DNA of 64,000 nucleotides, taken from the NCBI GenBank assembly GCA_963820315.1, contig CAWFZK010000048.1, forward strand, positions 1-64,000. Reading direction: 5' to 3'. Below are positions 1 through 8,618 of this stretch, piece after piece. The stretch's first letter is position 1. The number at the start of each line of letters is the position of its first letter. Below the pieces are notes generated by a model. The model saw only the letters and a program-made list of their open reading frames with translations. It made no database searches and was not told the origin of the DNA. A program made the position numbers and the translations under genes. The stretch comes from JACVRW01 sp963820315 (GTDB lineage Bacteria > Actinomycetota > Thermoleophilia > Solirubrobacterales > Thermoleophilaceae).

Positions 1-1
1 G

Positions 2-572
2 CTGATGACGGCGGGGCTCCGGGCGGTTGGCTCGGAGACCACGCCGACCGCGTTTCGCTTCCGCGCCGGCGGCGGCGCACTCCGGATCAGGTTGGACTCG
101 CCACTGGAGGGCGCGCCGCTCGACTCGCTGCTGGCGCCGTTCGACGGCGTGGACGCCAGGCTCGAGCAGTTCTGCCCCAAGCCCGCGCTCCTGAGCTGCG
201 CTCCCGCCCTGCGCGCCTGGGCCTCGCCGTCGTCGCGCGCTGCGCACGAGAGCAGCGTCGCCGTCGCTGCGCCGGCTGGCGGCGCGGACCTACGACGGCC
301 GGCTGCTGGTCCGCCGGCGCGGCCGGCTGACGAGCATCGTCACCCCGAACGGCGAATTGCTCGCCGCCGTGCGGACGCTCGACGGCCAGGTGACGATGTC
401 ATTCGGGGGGCTCGCGGCCCCGCGACGCGCGCTCGCGCATCTTCCCGCCGGCGCCCTGCGGCTCGAGGCGGGCCAGGAGGCCCTGGAGGCGATGCGACGC
501 GATCTGCCGCCGCGCGCCGGCCGCCCGCTGGCCGGCGTCGAGCGGCTCACCGTCGTCGCACCGCTCCCCTGA
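2..572 (+). pseudogene. Unrecognised protein, 5'-truncated by the window and frame-broken
   Basis: I do not recognise this protein. One frame is open from the window edge to about 240 with protein-like composition (SLLAPFDGVDARLEQF). The continuation lies one frame over, from about 261, reading LAARTYDGRLLVRRRG and then TPNGELLAAVRTLDG, and ends at the TGA at 570-572. Removing a single base between about 230 and 262 would give one continuous reading frame with even composition. The gene start lies left of the window. It converges on the aminotransferase gene that ends 4 bases away. It may be a true pseudogene or an assembly indel, because the same kind of +1 break recurs in other genes here. 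Confidence 0.55.
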
Positions 573-575
573 GCG

Positions 576-1958
576 CTACCAGCCGGTCAGCATGCGCCGG
601 GCGACGCGCAGCCCCCCGCGGACGTCGAGGTCGGCACCGAGGTCCTCCCACGCCCTGCCGATCGCCTCCAGCAGGCGCAGGATGAAGCCCGCCTCGATCT
701 GCACGCTGCCCATGTGGCCCACCCGGATCGTCGCCCCCGCGGGGTCGCCTGTGAACGTGGTTCCCGCGCAGGCAACGCTGTAGCGCTGGCGCAGCAGGTC
801 GAGGGCCTCCTGCAGCGTGTGGCCCGGCGGCACGAGCAGCGTCGTGTTGGAGTCCGCGGCGATCGATTCGCTTGCCGCCCACAGCTCGATCCCCATGGCC
901 CGCGCACCGGCACGGAACGCGCGCGCTGAGCGGGTCGTCTCCCTGATCCGCTTGTCGACCCCGTGCCGCACCAGGTCGTTCAAGGCGGCGTAGAGCCCGA
1001 ACGTGACGGTCGGGGAGACGGTCGAGGGCACCCGCCCGGCCTCGAACCACGCGTTCTTGTAGTCGGTCAGTGAGAGGAACGAGCGCACGGGCCTATTCGG
1101 GTTCTTCTCGAACAGCTCCCAGGCCGCATCGCTGACGCTGAGGATCCCGACCGCGGCCGGGGAGGCGACCGACTTCTGCGAGGCGCCCACGGTGATGTCG
1201 GCGCCCCACTTGTCGGAATGCAGCGGCATGCTGCCGTAGGTCGACGCCGAGTCGACCATGCTCACCACGCCATGGGCCTTCGCGATCGGGCAGATCTGGT
1301 CGACCGCGTTGTAGGTCCCGGAGGGGGTGTCCACATGGACGACCGACATGAACTCGACCTCCGGGTGCTGGGCGAGGATCGCCTCCACCGAGCTCGGCTC
1401 GATCGACTCGTTGTACGGGACGCGGAGCTCGATCACGGTGGCCCCGAAGCTCTCCATCCAGACCGTGTAGTCCGCGCCGTACAGGCCCGAGATGAGGTTC
1501 AGGGCCGTGATGCCCGGCCGGATGGCGGAGCGCATCGCCCCCTCGATGCACATGATCGCCTCGGCGGGCGTGAGGAGCACGTCGTCATCGGTCTCGAGCA
1601 CCTCGGCGGCGAGTGCCTCGGTGCGCGCGAAGAGATCCCTGAAGGCGGCGTCGTTCACGGGCATCGTCTGCGTGTCGAGCGCGCGTAGCACCGAGGGGGT
1701 CAGCGGCGAGCCGCCGGTGCCCGCGTTGATCTTCGGCGGCGGGAGCTGGAGCAGCCCGGGGTAACCGCCGCCGTGGGAGTGGCCGTTGCCGTTGGGCCCG
1801 CCGCCGGCGAGCGCGGGCAGCGGACCGGCCGCGGCGCTGATCGCGGTGCCGGCCACCGCGCCCGCGGAGGCTTGAAGCATGGCCCTGCGCGAGACACCCC
1901 CGGTGTCGTCGCCTCGAGCGGGGGCGGGACGGTCGTCCTTACGGCATGGAAGCTTCAC
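576..1958 (-). CDS. Tat-exported class V PLP-dependent aminotransferase
   Basis: This is a 460-residue aspartate aminotransferase-superfamily, class V fold resembling the alanine-glyoxylate/serine-pyruvate aminotransferase group. The lysine in GASQKSVASPA is the expected Schiff-base residue for pyridoxal phosphate, and DSASTYGSM fits the cofactor-binding aspartate region. The GTG at 1958 is chosen because AGGAGGAGAG lies just upstream. It gives an N-terminus with a twin-arginine motif (SRRAMLQ), a small hydrophobic segment (AGAVAGTAISAAAG) and a Gly/His-rich linker before the enzyme domain. Tat export of a folded cofactor enzyme is plausible but unusual for an aminotransferase. The substrate cannot be told from the sequence. 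The gene stands alone on the minus strand. Confidence 0.82.
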   Translation of the reverse strand: MKLPCRKDDRPAPARGDDTGGVSRRAMLQASAGAVAGTAISAAAGPLPALAGGGPNGNGHSHGGGYPGLLQLPPPKINAGTGGSPLTPSVLRALDTQTMPVNDAAFRDLFARTEALAAEVLETDDDVLLTPAEAIMCIEGAMRSAIRPGITALNLISGLYGADYTVWMESFGATVIELRVPYNESIEPSSVEAILAQHPEVEFMSVVHVDTPSGTYNAVDQICPIAKAHGVVSMVDSASTYGSMPLHSDKWGADITVGASQKSVASPAAVGILSVSDAAWELFEKNPNRPVRSFLSLTDYKNAWFEAGRVPSTVSPTVTFGLYAALNDLVRHGVDKRIRETTRSARAFRAGARAMGIELWAASESIAADSNTTLLVPPGHTLQEALDLLRQRYSVACAGTTFTGDPAGATIRVGHMGSVQIEAGFILRLLEAIGRAWEDLGADLDVRGGLRVARRMLTGW

Positions 1959-2063
1959 GGAGCTCTCCTCCTGGGCGATGGGGGTTCCACGCCGACCGCG
2001 GCCGGACCATATCCGGGCCAACAGTCAGGAGTCAAGTGTTCTTTGTTGACAGTTGACGCGCGT

Positions 2064-2813
2064 CTAGGGCTGCCGAGCGCGAAGGGGTGAGCGCTGACGA
2101 CCTCGTGCGTCGAAGTTGTCGGCTGCGAGCCAAGCGCGGCCGGCGGCGGCGACGTGGGGCCATTCGCGGTCGAGCATGGAGAACCAGGCCGTATCGCGAT
2201 TGCGACCCTTCACGACCTGGGACTGGCGGAAGGTGCCCTCATAACGGAAGCCCAGGCGCTCGGCGGCCGCCCGGGAACGCGCGTTGAGGGCATCGCATTT
2301 CCACTCGTAGCGGCGGTAACCGAGCTCGTCGAACACGTATCGCATGAGCAGCAGCTGAGCTTCGGTCGCGCCCCGTCGTCGCTGCAGCAGCGGCGAGTAG
2401 AGAATGTGCCCGACCTCGATCGATCCCGCGTCGGGCTTGGCGCGCATCAGACTGAGCACCCCGACCGCAACCTCGCCGGAAGCGCCGGAGTCGGTGTCGA
2501 TGATCGCGTAGAACCGCGGGTCTTCGCTGCCGGCCGCCTGCTGTACCCAGCGGCGGTAGGACTCGAGGTCGGCGAAGGGGCCGTACGGCAGGTACGTCCA
2601 GTCGTAACCCGCCCTGTCCACGCCATTCGCGGCGAAGAGCTCGGCGGCGTGGCGATCCGGGTCGAGTCGCTCGAGCCGGCAGAAGCTGCCGATCAGCGTC
2701 GACGCCGACGGCTTCGGCCGAGCGGTCCAGTTCGGCACGGGGTCACCGACGACCTGCTCGCGAGCGTTGCGGGGCACCACGGCAGTATCCAGGGGCCTAT
2801 TCCGATTAGCCAC
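2064..2813 (-). CDS. GNAT-family acetyltransferase (RimJ/RimL-like)
   Basis: A 249-residue acetyltransferase of the RimJ/RimL type. The acetyl-CoA binding core is visible as EVGHILYSPLLQRRRGATEA, followed by the family's typical tail with ALNARSRAAAERLGFRYEG. These enzymes move an acetyl group from acetyl-CoA to an amine such as a protein N-terminus, an antibiotic or a polyamine; the acceptor here is unknown. The N-terminal 40 residues before the domain are Pro/Arg-rich, and the GTG at 2813 may be too far upstream. It is divergent from the formaldehyde dehydrogenase gene, leaving about 70 bases for both promoters. Confidence 0.83.
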   Translation of the reverse strand: MANRNRPLDTAVVPRNAREQVVGDPVPNWTARPKPSASTLIGSFCRLERLDPDRHAAELFAANGVDRAGYDWTYLPYGPFADLESYRRWVQQAAGSEDPRFYAIIDTDSGASGEVAVGVLSLMRAKPDAGSIEVGHILYSPLLQRRRGATEAQLLLMRYVFDELGYRRYEWKCDALNARSRAAAERLGFRYEGTFRQSQVVKGRNRDTAWFSMLDREWPHVAAAGRAWLAADNFDARGRQRSPLRARQP

Positions 2814-2884
2814 GTCCGTCCCCGGATAGCAGAAGGTAAGTGGAACAACCGCCCGGGAACGCCGGGCCGGAGGGGAGAAAGCTT

Positions 2885-4105
2885 ATGCCTGACAACCGTG
2901 GCGTCGCCTACATGGGGACCGGCAAGGTCGAAGTCCAGAACATCGACTTCCCCTCCTTCGAACTCCAGGATGGGCCGGGGGTCAATCCCGACAACGTCGG
3001 GCGCCAGCTACCTCATGCGGCGATCCTCAAGATCGTCTCGACCAACATCTGCGGCTCCGACCAGCACATGGTGCGCGGCCGGACCACCGCGCCCGAGGGC
3101 CTCATCCTCGGCCACGAGATCACCGGCGAGGTGATCGAGACCGGGCCTGGTGTGGAGTTCATCCAGGTCGGCGACCTGTGCTCCGTGCCGTTCAACATCG
3201 CCTGCGGACGCTGCCGCATGTGCAAGACCGGCAACACCGGCGTGTGCCTGAACGTGAACCCCGACCGCCCCGGCTCCGCCTACGGCTACGTGGACATGGG
3301 TGGCTGGGTCGGCGGCCAGGCCGAGTACGTGGCGGTGCCGTATGCGGACTGGAACCTGCTCAAGTTCCCCGACAAGGATCGGGCGATGGAGAAGATCCTC
3401 GACCTGACCATGCTGTCGGACATCTTCCCGACCGGGTTCCACGGTGCGTACACCGCCGGCGTCGGGCCGGGCTCGACGGCCTACATCGCGGGCGCCGGGC
3501 CCGTCGGCCTCGCGGCCGCCCACTCGGCGCAGCTGCTCGGCGCCGCCGTCGTGATCGTGGGCGACCTGATCCCGGAGCGCCTCGAGCAGGCGCGCAGCTT
3601 CGGCTGCGAGACGATTGACGTCTCGAAGGGCGATCCAAAGGATCAGATCGAGCAGATCCTCGGCGTGCCGGAGGTCGACGCCGCGGTCGACGCGGTCGGC
3701 TTCGAGGCCCGCGGCCATGGCGCCGACGCGGACCACGAGGCGCCCGCGACCGTGCTCAACTCGATCATGGACGTGACGCGGGTGGCCGGCAAGCTCGGCA
3801 TCCCCGGTCTCTACGTGACCGGTGACCCGGGCGCCGTCGACGACGCCGCCAAGGTGGGCTCGCTGTCGATTCGCATCGGCCTCGGCTGGGCGAAGTCGCA
3901 CGCCTTCACGACCGGCCAGTGCCCGGTGATGAAGTACCACCACGGCCTGATGCAGATGATCCTCAGCGACAAGGCGCAGATCGCCAAGGCCGTCAACGCC
4001 ACGGTGATCACCCTCGACGAGGCCCAGCAGGGCTACGAGGACTTCGACAAGGGCGCCGCCAAGAAGTACGTCTTCGACCCGCACGGCCTGGTCAAGGCCG
4101 CCTGA
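2885..4105 (+). CDS. fdhA: Zinc-dependent formaldehyde/alcohol dehydrogenase (FdhA-like)
   Basis: A 406-residue medium-chain dehydrogenase close to the glutathione-independent formaldehyde dehydrogenase group, which oxidises formaldehyde or other aldehydes with NAD. The catalytic zinc site is in NICGSDQHMVRG and LGHE. The structural zinc cysteines are in CGRCRMCKTGNTGVC. The nucleotide fold is at AGAGPVGLAAAHSAQLLGA. The extended C-terminal half with the GQCPVMKYHHGLM stretch is typical of this subgroup and not of ordinary alcohol dehydrogenases. The ATG at 2885 is preferred over earlier in-frame starts because GGAGGGGA lies just upstream and the protein then begins MPDNRGVAYMG, as expected for the family. 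Confidence 0.88.
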   Translation: MPDNRGVAYMGTGKVEVQNIDFPSFELQDGPGVNPDNVGRQLPHAAILKIVSTNICGSDQHMVRGRTTAPEGLILGHEITGEVIETGPGVEFIQVGDLCSVPFNIACGRCRMCKTGNTGVCLNVNPDRPGSAYGYVDMGGWVGGQAEYVAVPYADWNLLKFPDKDRAMEKILDLTMLSDIFPTGFHGAYTAGVGPGSTAYIAGAGPVGLAAAHSAQLLGAAVVIVGDLIPERLEQARSFGCETIDVSKGDPKDQIEQILGVPEVDAAVDAVGFEARGHGADADHEAPATVLNSIMDVTRVAGKLGIPGLYVTGDPGAVDDAAKVGSLSIRIGLGWAKSHAFTTGQCPVMKYHHGLMQMILSDKAQIAKAVNATVITLDEAQQGYEDFDKGAAKKYVFDPHGLVKAA

Positions 4106-4178
4106 CCTCTGACCGCCGGCGCGCCGCGGCTCGCGGGGCCGCGGCGCCGCCTGGCGCCGGTCCATAGCCTGAGCGGCC

Positions 4179-5271
4179 ATGCAGGCCGTTCGGGATCAGC
4201 TCGCGGCGCGCTGGAGCACGCTTGCGCCGGTGCTTGCGCTCGTCGTGCTCGTCGTCACCTGGGGCGCCGAGCCTGGCGGAGCAGCCCTGGTCGTCGTGAG
4301 CCTGCTGCTTGCCGCGGCGGTCCTGTCGGCTGTGCACCACGCCGAGGTGGTGGCGCATCGGGTGGGCGAGCCGTTCGGGTCGCTGGTCCTCGCAGTCGCG
4401 GTGACCGTGATCGAGGTCGGGCTGATCGTGACGCTGATGGTGTCCACCGACAAGGCGACGGACACGCTCGCGCGCGACACCGTCTTCGCGGCGGTCATGA
4501 TCACCTGCAACGGGATCATCGGGCTCTCGATCCTGCTGGGCGCGCTGCGCGAGCGCACCGCGCCCTTCAACGCGGAGGGTTCCGCAACCGCGTTCGGGAC
4601 CGTCGTCACGCTCGCCACTCTCTGCCTGGTCCTGCCCACGTTCACGACGAGCGCCACCGGGCCGGCAGTTCTCCTCCTCCCAGCTCGCGTTTGCCGCCAC
4701 GGCGTCCGTGGTGCTGTATGCGCTCTTCCTCGTCGTTCAGACGGTCCGCCACCGCGACTACTTCCTGCCGCCCGGCGAGCAAACGAGCGAGGACGAGCAC
4801 GCCGCGCCGCCCTCACACGCCGAGATGCTCCGCAGCCTCGGGCTGCTGCTGGTCGCTCTCGTCGCCGTGGTCGGGCTTGCGAAGACCGCTTCGCCGGCGA
4901 TCGAGGACGCGGTCGATGCGGCGGGCGCTCCGCAGTCGGCGGTGGGCGTCGTGATCGCGCTGCTGGTGCTGATGCCCGAGACACTCGCCGCCGGCCGCAA
5001 CGCCCGCCGCAAACGGGTCCAGGTGAGCTTCAACCTGGCCTACGGGTCGGCGATGGCGAGCATCGGCCTGACGATCCCCGCGATCGCGATCGCGTCGATC
5101 TGGCTCGACGGACCGCTCACGCTCGGGCTCGGCTCGACCCAGATCGTCCTGCTGGTGCTCACGTCGGTGGTGAGCGCGCTCACGCTGCTGCCCGGACGGG
5201 CGACGCTCCAGGAGGGTGGGGTTCACCTGACGATCCTGGCCGCGTTCCTGTTCCTGGCCGCGCAGCCGTGA
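4179..5271 (+). pseudogene. Calcium/proton exchanger (ChaA-like), frame-broken
   Basis: A cation antiporter of the CaCA superfamily, ChaA-like. The first half (residues 1 to about 162) is read in the frame starting at ATG 4179 and includes the first exchanger repeat (HRVGEPFGSLVLAVAVTVIE). The second half is read one frame over, to the TGA at 5269-5271, and contains QTVRHRDYFLP, LMPETLAAGRNARRK and FNLAYGSAMASIGL, matching the second repeat. The break falls at about 4661-4670. Removing one G from CCGGCAG would give GPQFSSSQLAF, which reads straight into the family consensus. A sequencing or assembly indel is more likely than a dead gene, because both halves are well preserved. Confidence 0.78.
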
Positions 5272-5425
5272 GGCGGCTTCCCGGCCTCACCCCTCCGCCG
5301 GCGGCTGTATACATCTGCCTGGATTCGTTGGCGAGGGCACTCCCGTAAGCAGTAGCGCAACGACAGCCGGCGAGGCCCGCGGAGGTCTCGGCCTGCCGAT
5401 CGCGATCTTCGCCTCGGCTCAGTTC

Positions 5426-7009
5426 GTGATGGTGCTCGACAGCAGCGTCATGAACGTGTCGATCTCCCAGATCGTCGAGGACCTCGACACGACGATCCAG
5501 GGCGTGCAGCTCGCGATCACGGCCTACACGCTGGTGATGGCGGCGCTCATGCTCGCGGGGGCCAAGCTCGGGGACATACTCGGGCGCGAGCGAACCTTCG
5601 CCCTGGGCCTCGTGATCTACGGCATCGGCTCGCTGACGACAGCGCTGAGCCCCAACCTGACCGTTCTGCTGATCGGCTGGTCTCTGATCGAAGGCCTCGG
5701 CGCCGTGCTGGTCGTCCCCGCGATCGTGTCGCTGATCGCCGGCACCTACAGCGGCAAGCAGCGCGCGCTTGCCTTCGGGATCGTGGGCGGGGTGGCGGGC
5801 GCCGCCGTGGCCGCCGGGCCGCTGATCGGCGGCTGGGTGACGACCGAGTTCAGCTGGCGCTACGTCTTCGCGGGCGAGACGCTGATCGTCGCCGCGATCG
5901 TGCTCATGCGCGGCCGCATCCCGGCCGTCGCGCAGAGCGAACGCAAGCCGAGGCTCGACCTGGTCGGCGTCGCTCTCTCGGCACTCGGCCTCGGCCTGGC
6001 GGTCTTCGGGATCCTCAAGAGCAGCCAGTGGGGCTGGGTCGAGCCGCTCGGCGCCCTGACCATCGGCGACACGGAGATCACCCCGTTCGGATTCTCGGCC
6101 GTCCCCTTCTTCATCCTCGCCGGCCTTGGCTGCCTGGCCGCGTTCGCCATGTGGGAGGAGCGATTGGAGCGGGAGGGCCGCGACACGTTGCTCGACCGCT
6201 CGCTCCTGAAGATCGATCAGCTGCGGGCCGGGCTCACGACCCTGATGATGCAGCAGCTGATCCTGCTCGGCACGTTCTTCGTCCTGCCCGTCTACCTCCA
6301 GGTCGTGCTCGGCCTGGACGCATTCGAGACCGGCAAGCGCCTGTTCCCGATGTCCGTGACGATGTTCGCGGCGGCGCTCCTCGGGCCCAGGCTTGCCTCC
6401 GGGCTGGCACCCAAGCGGGTTGCACAGGCGGGGTTGGTCGCGCTCGTGATCGCCTCGGTGGTCCTGCTCAGCACGATCGACGTAGAGCTCAACGACACAG
6501 GCTTCGCTATCGCCCTCGCGATCTTCGGTATCGGGGCCGGCCTGCTGCTCTCCCAGCTCGGCAACGTGATCATGTCGTCGGTCGACCCCGCCAAGACCAA
6601 TGAGGCGGGTGGCCTCCAGGGGACGGCGCAGAACCTCGGCGCGTCACTTGGCACTGCGCTCATCGGCTCCATCCTGATCCTGACGCTCACGAACGGGTTC
6701 GTCGAACGGGTGGAACAGAACCCGGCGGTGCCGCCGCCGGTGCGCGAGCGCGTGTCCGAGCTTGCGGAGAAGGGCATCCCGGTCGTGCCGGTCGACGACG
6801 TCGAGCAGGCGGCACGCGACCAAGGGGTCCCCGCGGACCAGGCGGCGGCGCTCGCAGGCGACTACGGCGACGCCCAGCTGGACGGGCTCAAGCAGGCCCT
6901 CGGCGCGATCGCCGTGCTTGCGCTGCTCTCGCTCTGGTTCACGCGCCGGCTGCCGGGACGTTCCCTGGGCCGGGCGCCGCCTGAGTCGGCTTCTGGCGAT
7001 CCGCTGTGA
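5426..7009 (+). CDS. MFS drug/solute exporter, DHA2 (EmrB/QacA) family
   Basis: A 14-helix major facilitator antiporter of the EmrB/QacA class, about 527 residues from the first canonical start. It shows the family motif at the end of the first helix (MVLDSSVMNVSIS), the motif A-like GAKLGDILGRER, and GIVGGVAGAAVAAGPLIGGW in helix 5. It probably exports drugs or metabolites by proton exchange. The start is a problem. GTG 5426 lies within the first membrane helix; the homologous sequence continues upstream in frame (LGLPIAIFASAQFV) to about 5345, where GAGGG is followed by a GTA codon, but no ATG, GTG or TTG is present. The true start is probably near 5345, altered by a base change, or it uses a non-standard codon. 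Confidence 0.85.
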   Translation: MMVLDSSVMNVSISQIVEDLDTTIQGVQLAITAYTLVMAALMLAGAKLGDILGRERTFALGLVIYGIGSLTTALSPNLTVLLIGWSLIEGLGAVLVVPAIVSLIAGTYSGKQRALAFGIVGGVAGAAVAAGPLIGGWVTTEFSWRYVFAGETLIVAAIVLMRGRIPAVAQSERKPRLDLVGVALSALGLGLAVFGILKSSQWGWVEPLGALTIGDTEITPFGFSAVPFFILAGLGCLAAFAMWEERLEREGRDTLLDRSLLKIDQLRAGLTTLMMQQLILLGTFFVLPVYLQVVLGLDAFETGKRLFPMSVTMFAAALLGPRLASGLAPKRVAQAGLVALVIASVVLLSTIDVELNDTGFAIALAIFGIGAGLLLSQLGNVIMSSVDPAKTNEAGGLQGTAQNLGASLGTALIGSILILTLTNGFVERVEQNPAVPPPVRERVSELAEKGIPVVPVDDVEQAARDQGVPADQAAALAGDYGDAQLDGLKQALGAIAVLALLSLWFTRRLPGRSLGRAPPESASGDPL

Positions 7010-7011
7010 GT

Positions 7012-7033
7012 GATGGGCGCGGCTGGGTTCGAA
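7012..7033 (+). repeat. 22-bp direct repeat = copy of tRNA-Val 3' end (att-like, distal)
   Basis: The 22 bases here are identical to 9974-9995, which contain the acceptor 3' strand and part of the T arm of the tRNA-Val gene, in the same orientation. A partial tRNA copy separated from the intact gene by about 3 kb is the usual signature left by an integrase that recombines in a tRNA 3' end. No tRNA can be built around this copy, because the sequence diverges right after TTCGAA. Confidence 0.75.
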
Positions 7034-7438
7034 TCGGATGCGACGCCGCCGGACGCCCAGTTCGCTTCCTAGCCGACCGCGGACACGTATTTCGGGACTG
7101 ACCGACCTCGCGCCTGCAGGGTTTTTCGCGGCGACAGTGCTGCCGGTGCCGGAGAGGGGTCGAGGGGTGAGCCGCTGCCAGGTGAAGCCGCCGGCGGCGA
7201 GAGTTCGCCCCCTCGCCCGGAACCGCCTGTCGGTGACGGCCACCCGTTTGCCCATCCCGGCTAGTGCTCCTCGTCCATTGCAATAGCGAGCAGCCTGGTT
7301 TGCGGACGAGTGGCGCGAATGGCCCACGAGCCGCCCTCTCCAGCGCATCACAAGGCGTGCCCTCGGACGAGCTTGATCGTGGAGCGCCGTCCGGCTAGGT
7401 TCGTCGTACCGGGGCACTCCAATTCTTAGGAGGTCGGG
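7034..7438 (+). other. Non-coding gap inside the tRNA-Val island
   Basis: About 400 bases between the distal tRNA-like repeat and the cupin gene. I see no gene with convincing codon bias or ribosome binding site on either strand. Near the right end, AGGAGGT at 7429-7435 is the Shine-Dalgarno site of the following cupin gene. The stretch may be degraded element DNA. Confidence 0.5.
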
Positions 7439-7801
7439 ATGGCTGGTGTGGAGGCGTTGAATTTCGACTCACCGGATGAGACGCGGACGCCTGACAAGAC
7501 ACGCGTCGACGTGATTCGCGTTGGGGGCACGACCGCTGCGCGCATGACGTTCGAGCCGGGCTGGAAGTGGTCGGAGTGCGTCAAACCGGTCGTGGGCACC
7601 GACAGCTGCCAGGTCCGGCACGTGGGTGTCGCTCAGTCCGGCAGGCTCCACATCACGCACGAGGACGGAACCGAGGCCGACATCGGGCCGGGCGACGCTT
7701 ATGTGATCGAACCGGGGCATGACGGGTGGGTGGTAGGCGATGAGACTTTCGTCGGCTTCGAGTTCGAGGCGCGCTCGGCGGAGGAATACGCGCGCTCGTA
7801 G
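7439..7801 (+). CDS. Cupin-domain protein
   Basis: A 120-residue single-domain cupin. The first cupin motif is recognisable around RHVGVAQSGRLHITHEDG and the second around GPGDAYVIEPGHDGWVVGDE, giving a small beta barrel that often binds a metal or a small ligand. The first motif has few histidines, so metal binding is uncertain. ATG 7439 has a strong Shine-Dalgarno (AGGAGGT) 4-5 bases upstream. It is the first gene in the island downstream of the tRNA-like repeat and is followed 47 bases later by another small gene. No function can be assigned beyond the fold. Confidence 0.78.
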   Translation: MAGVEALNFDSPDETRTPDKTRVDVIRVGGTTAARMTFEPGWKWSECVKPVVGTDSCQVRHVGVAQSGRLHITHEDGTEADIGPGDAYVIEPGHDGWVVGDETFVGFEFEARSAEEYARS

Positions 7802-7848
7802 ACAGCGCGACCCGAGTAGGTTCTGCACCGGCGATCGAAGGAGCATCC

Positions 7849-8136
7849 ATGTACGCACGCGTGGTCAGGTTCACGGACGTCGATCCGGATCACCTGGCCG
7901 GGCGCTTGGACGAGGTTGAGGCGAGCGAGGGACCGCCCGTGGACATCCCGGCCAAGGGCGTCCAGATCCTCCACGACCCGGAACAGCGCACCGCGGTCGT
8001 GATCCAGCTCTTCGAGACGGCCAACGACATATCGGCAGCGGAGGGCGCACTCGACGCGGTGGACCCGGCGGACACGCCAGGGACGCGGGCCTCGATCGAT
8101 CGCTGCGAGATCAAGGCCGAGGTGGGGCCGCGGTAA
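7849..8136 (+). CDS. Small ABM-like/ferredoxin-fold protein, unknown function
   Basis: A 95-residue protein starting MYARVVRFTDVDPDHL and ending CEIKAEVGPR. The pattern (a beta strand, an acidic helix, then PAKGVQILHDPEQRTAVVIQLFETAND) resembles the dimeric alpha/beta-barrel proteins often called antibiotic biosynthesis monooxygenase-like, but no catalytic motif is visible. ATG 7849 follows GAAGGAG at good distance. It lies 47 bases after the cupin gene and is probably cotranscribed with it. Confidence 0.7.
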   Translation: MYARVVRFTDVDPDHLAGRLDEVEASEGPPVDIPAKGVQILHDPEQRTAVVIQLFETANDISAAEGALDAVDPADTPGTRASIDRCEIKAEVGPR

Positions 8137-8261
8137 GGCGCCGCCGCGCCGCACCATGCGCGTGGGCGGGCCAGCACGGAAGTGTTGGTTTGCGCGCGCG
8201 AAGCGGGAGGTCGGCCTGCGCTGCCGCCTTCCATCCAGAGCAGCACTTCGGTCCCCGTCCA

Positions 8262-8492
8262 ACTCGACAGCGCGACACGGCCGACCGCCACCGCCACGTC
8301 GTCACGCTCACCCGCGCCGGCGCCCGGAAACTCAAGAGCGCCGCTCGTGCGCAACGGAAGGCAGAGGACGCACTCTTCGCCGGACTCGACGACGATCAAC
8401 GAAACCAGCTCCGCGACCTGCTGATCGCACTACGCGACCGCCAGGACACCGCACACGCGGCCGGCTGCACCGGTCCCCCCAACAACCGCTGA
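8262..8492 (+). pseudogene. Remnant of a MarR-family regulator (C-terminal half only)
   Basis: In the frame ending at TGA 8490-8492 the sequence RQRDTADRHRHVVTLTRAGA, then EDALFAGLDDDQRNQLRDLL, is a clear MarR wing and C-terminal dimerisation helix: basic beta-hairpin, the VTLT-x-AG signature, then the LL-x-L helix. The upstream DNA (about 8140-8260) does not encode the winged helix-turn-helix that should precede it in any frame, so the DNA-binding half is gone. This supports decay of the island. Any protein made from this frame alone would lack a recognition helix. Confidence 0.6.
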
Positions 8493-8618
8493 GCCGCGCC
8501 CGCCGAACACTCAAGCCCACGGCCGGCGGCGTCCGCCCAAGCGACACGCGACCCAGCGCTCCCAGGTTTGCCTTACGAGCGGCAGCGTGGCCGTCGCTCG
8601 CGTTCCCGCCTGGCGCGC

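Noticed and set aside
7012..7080. A second tRNA gene at the distal 22-bp repeat
   Set aside because: Only the 3' acceptor and T-arm side matches; no D arm or anticodon arm follows.
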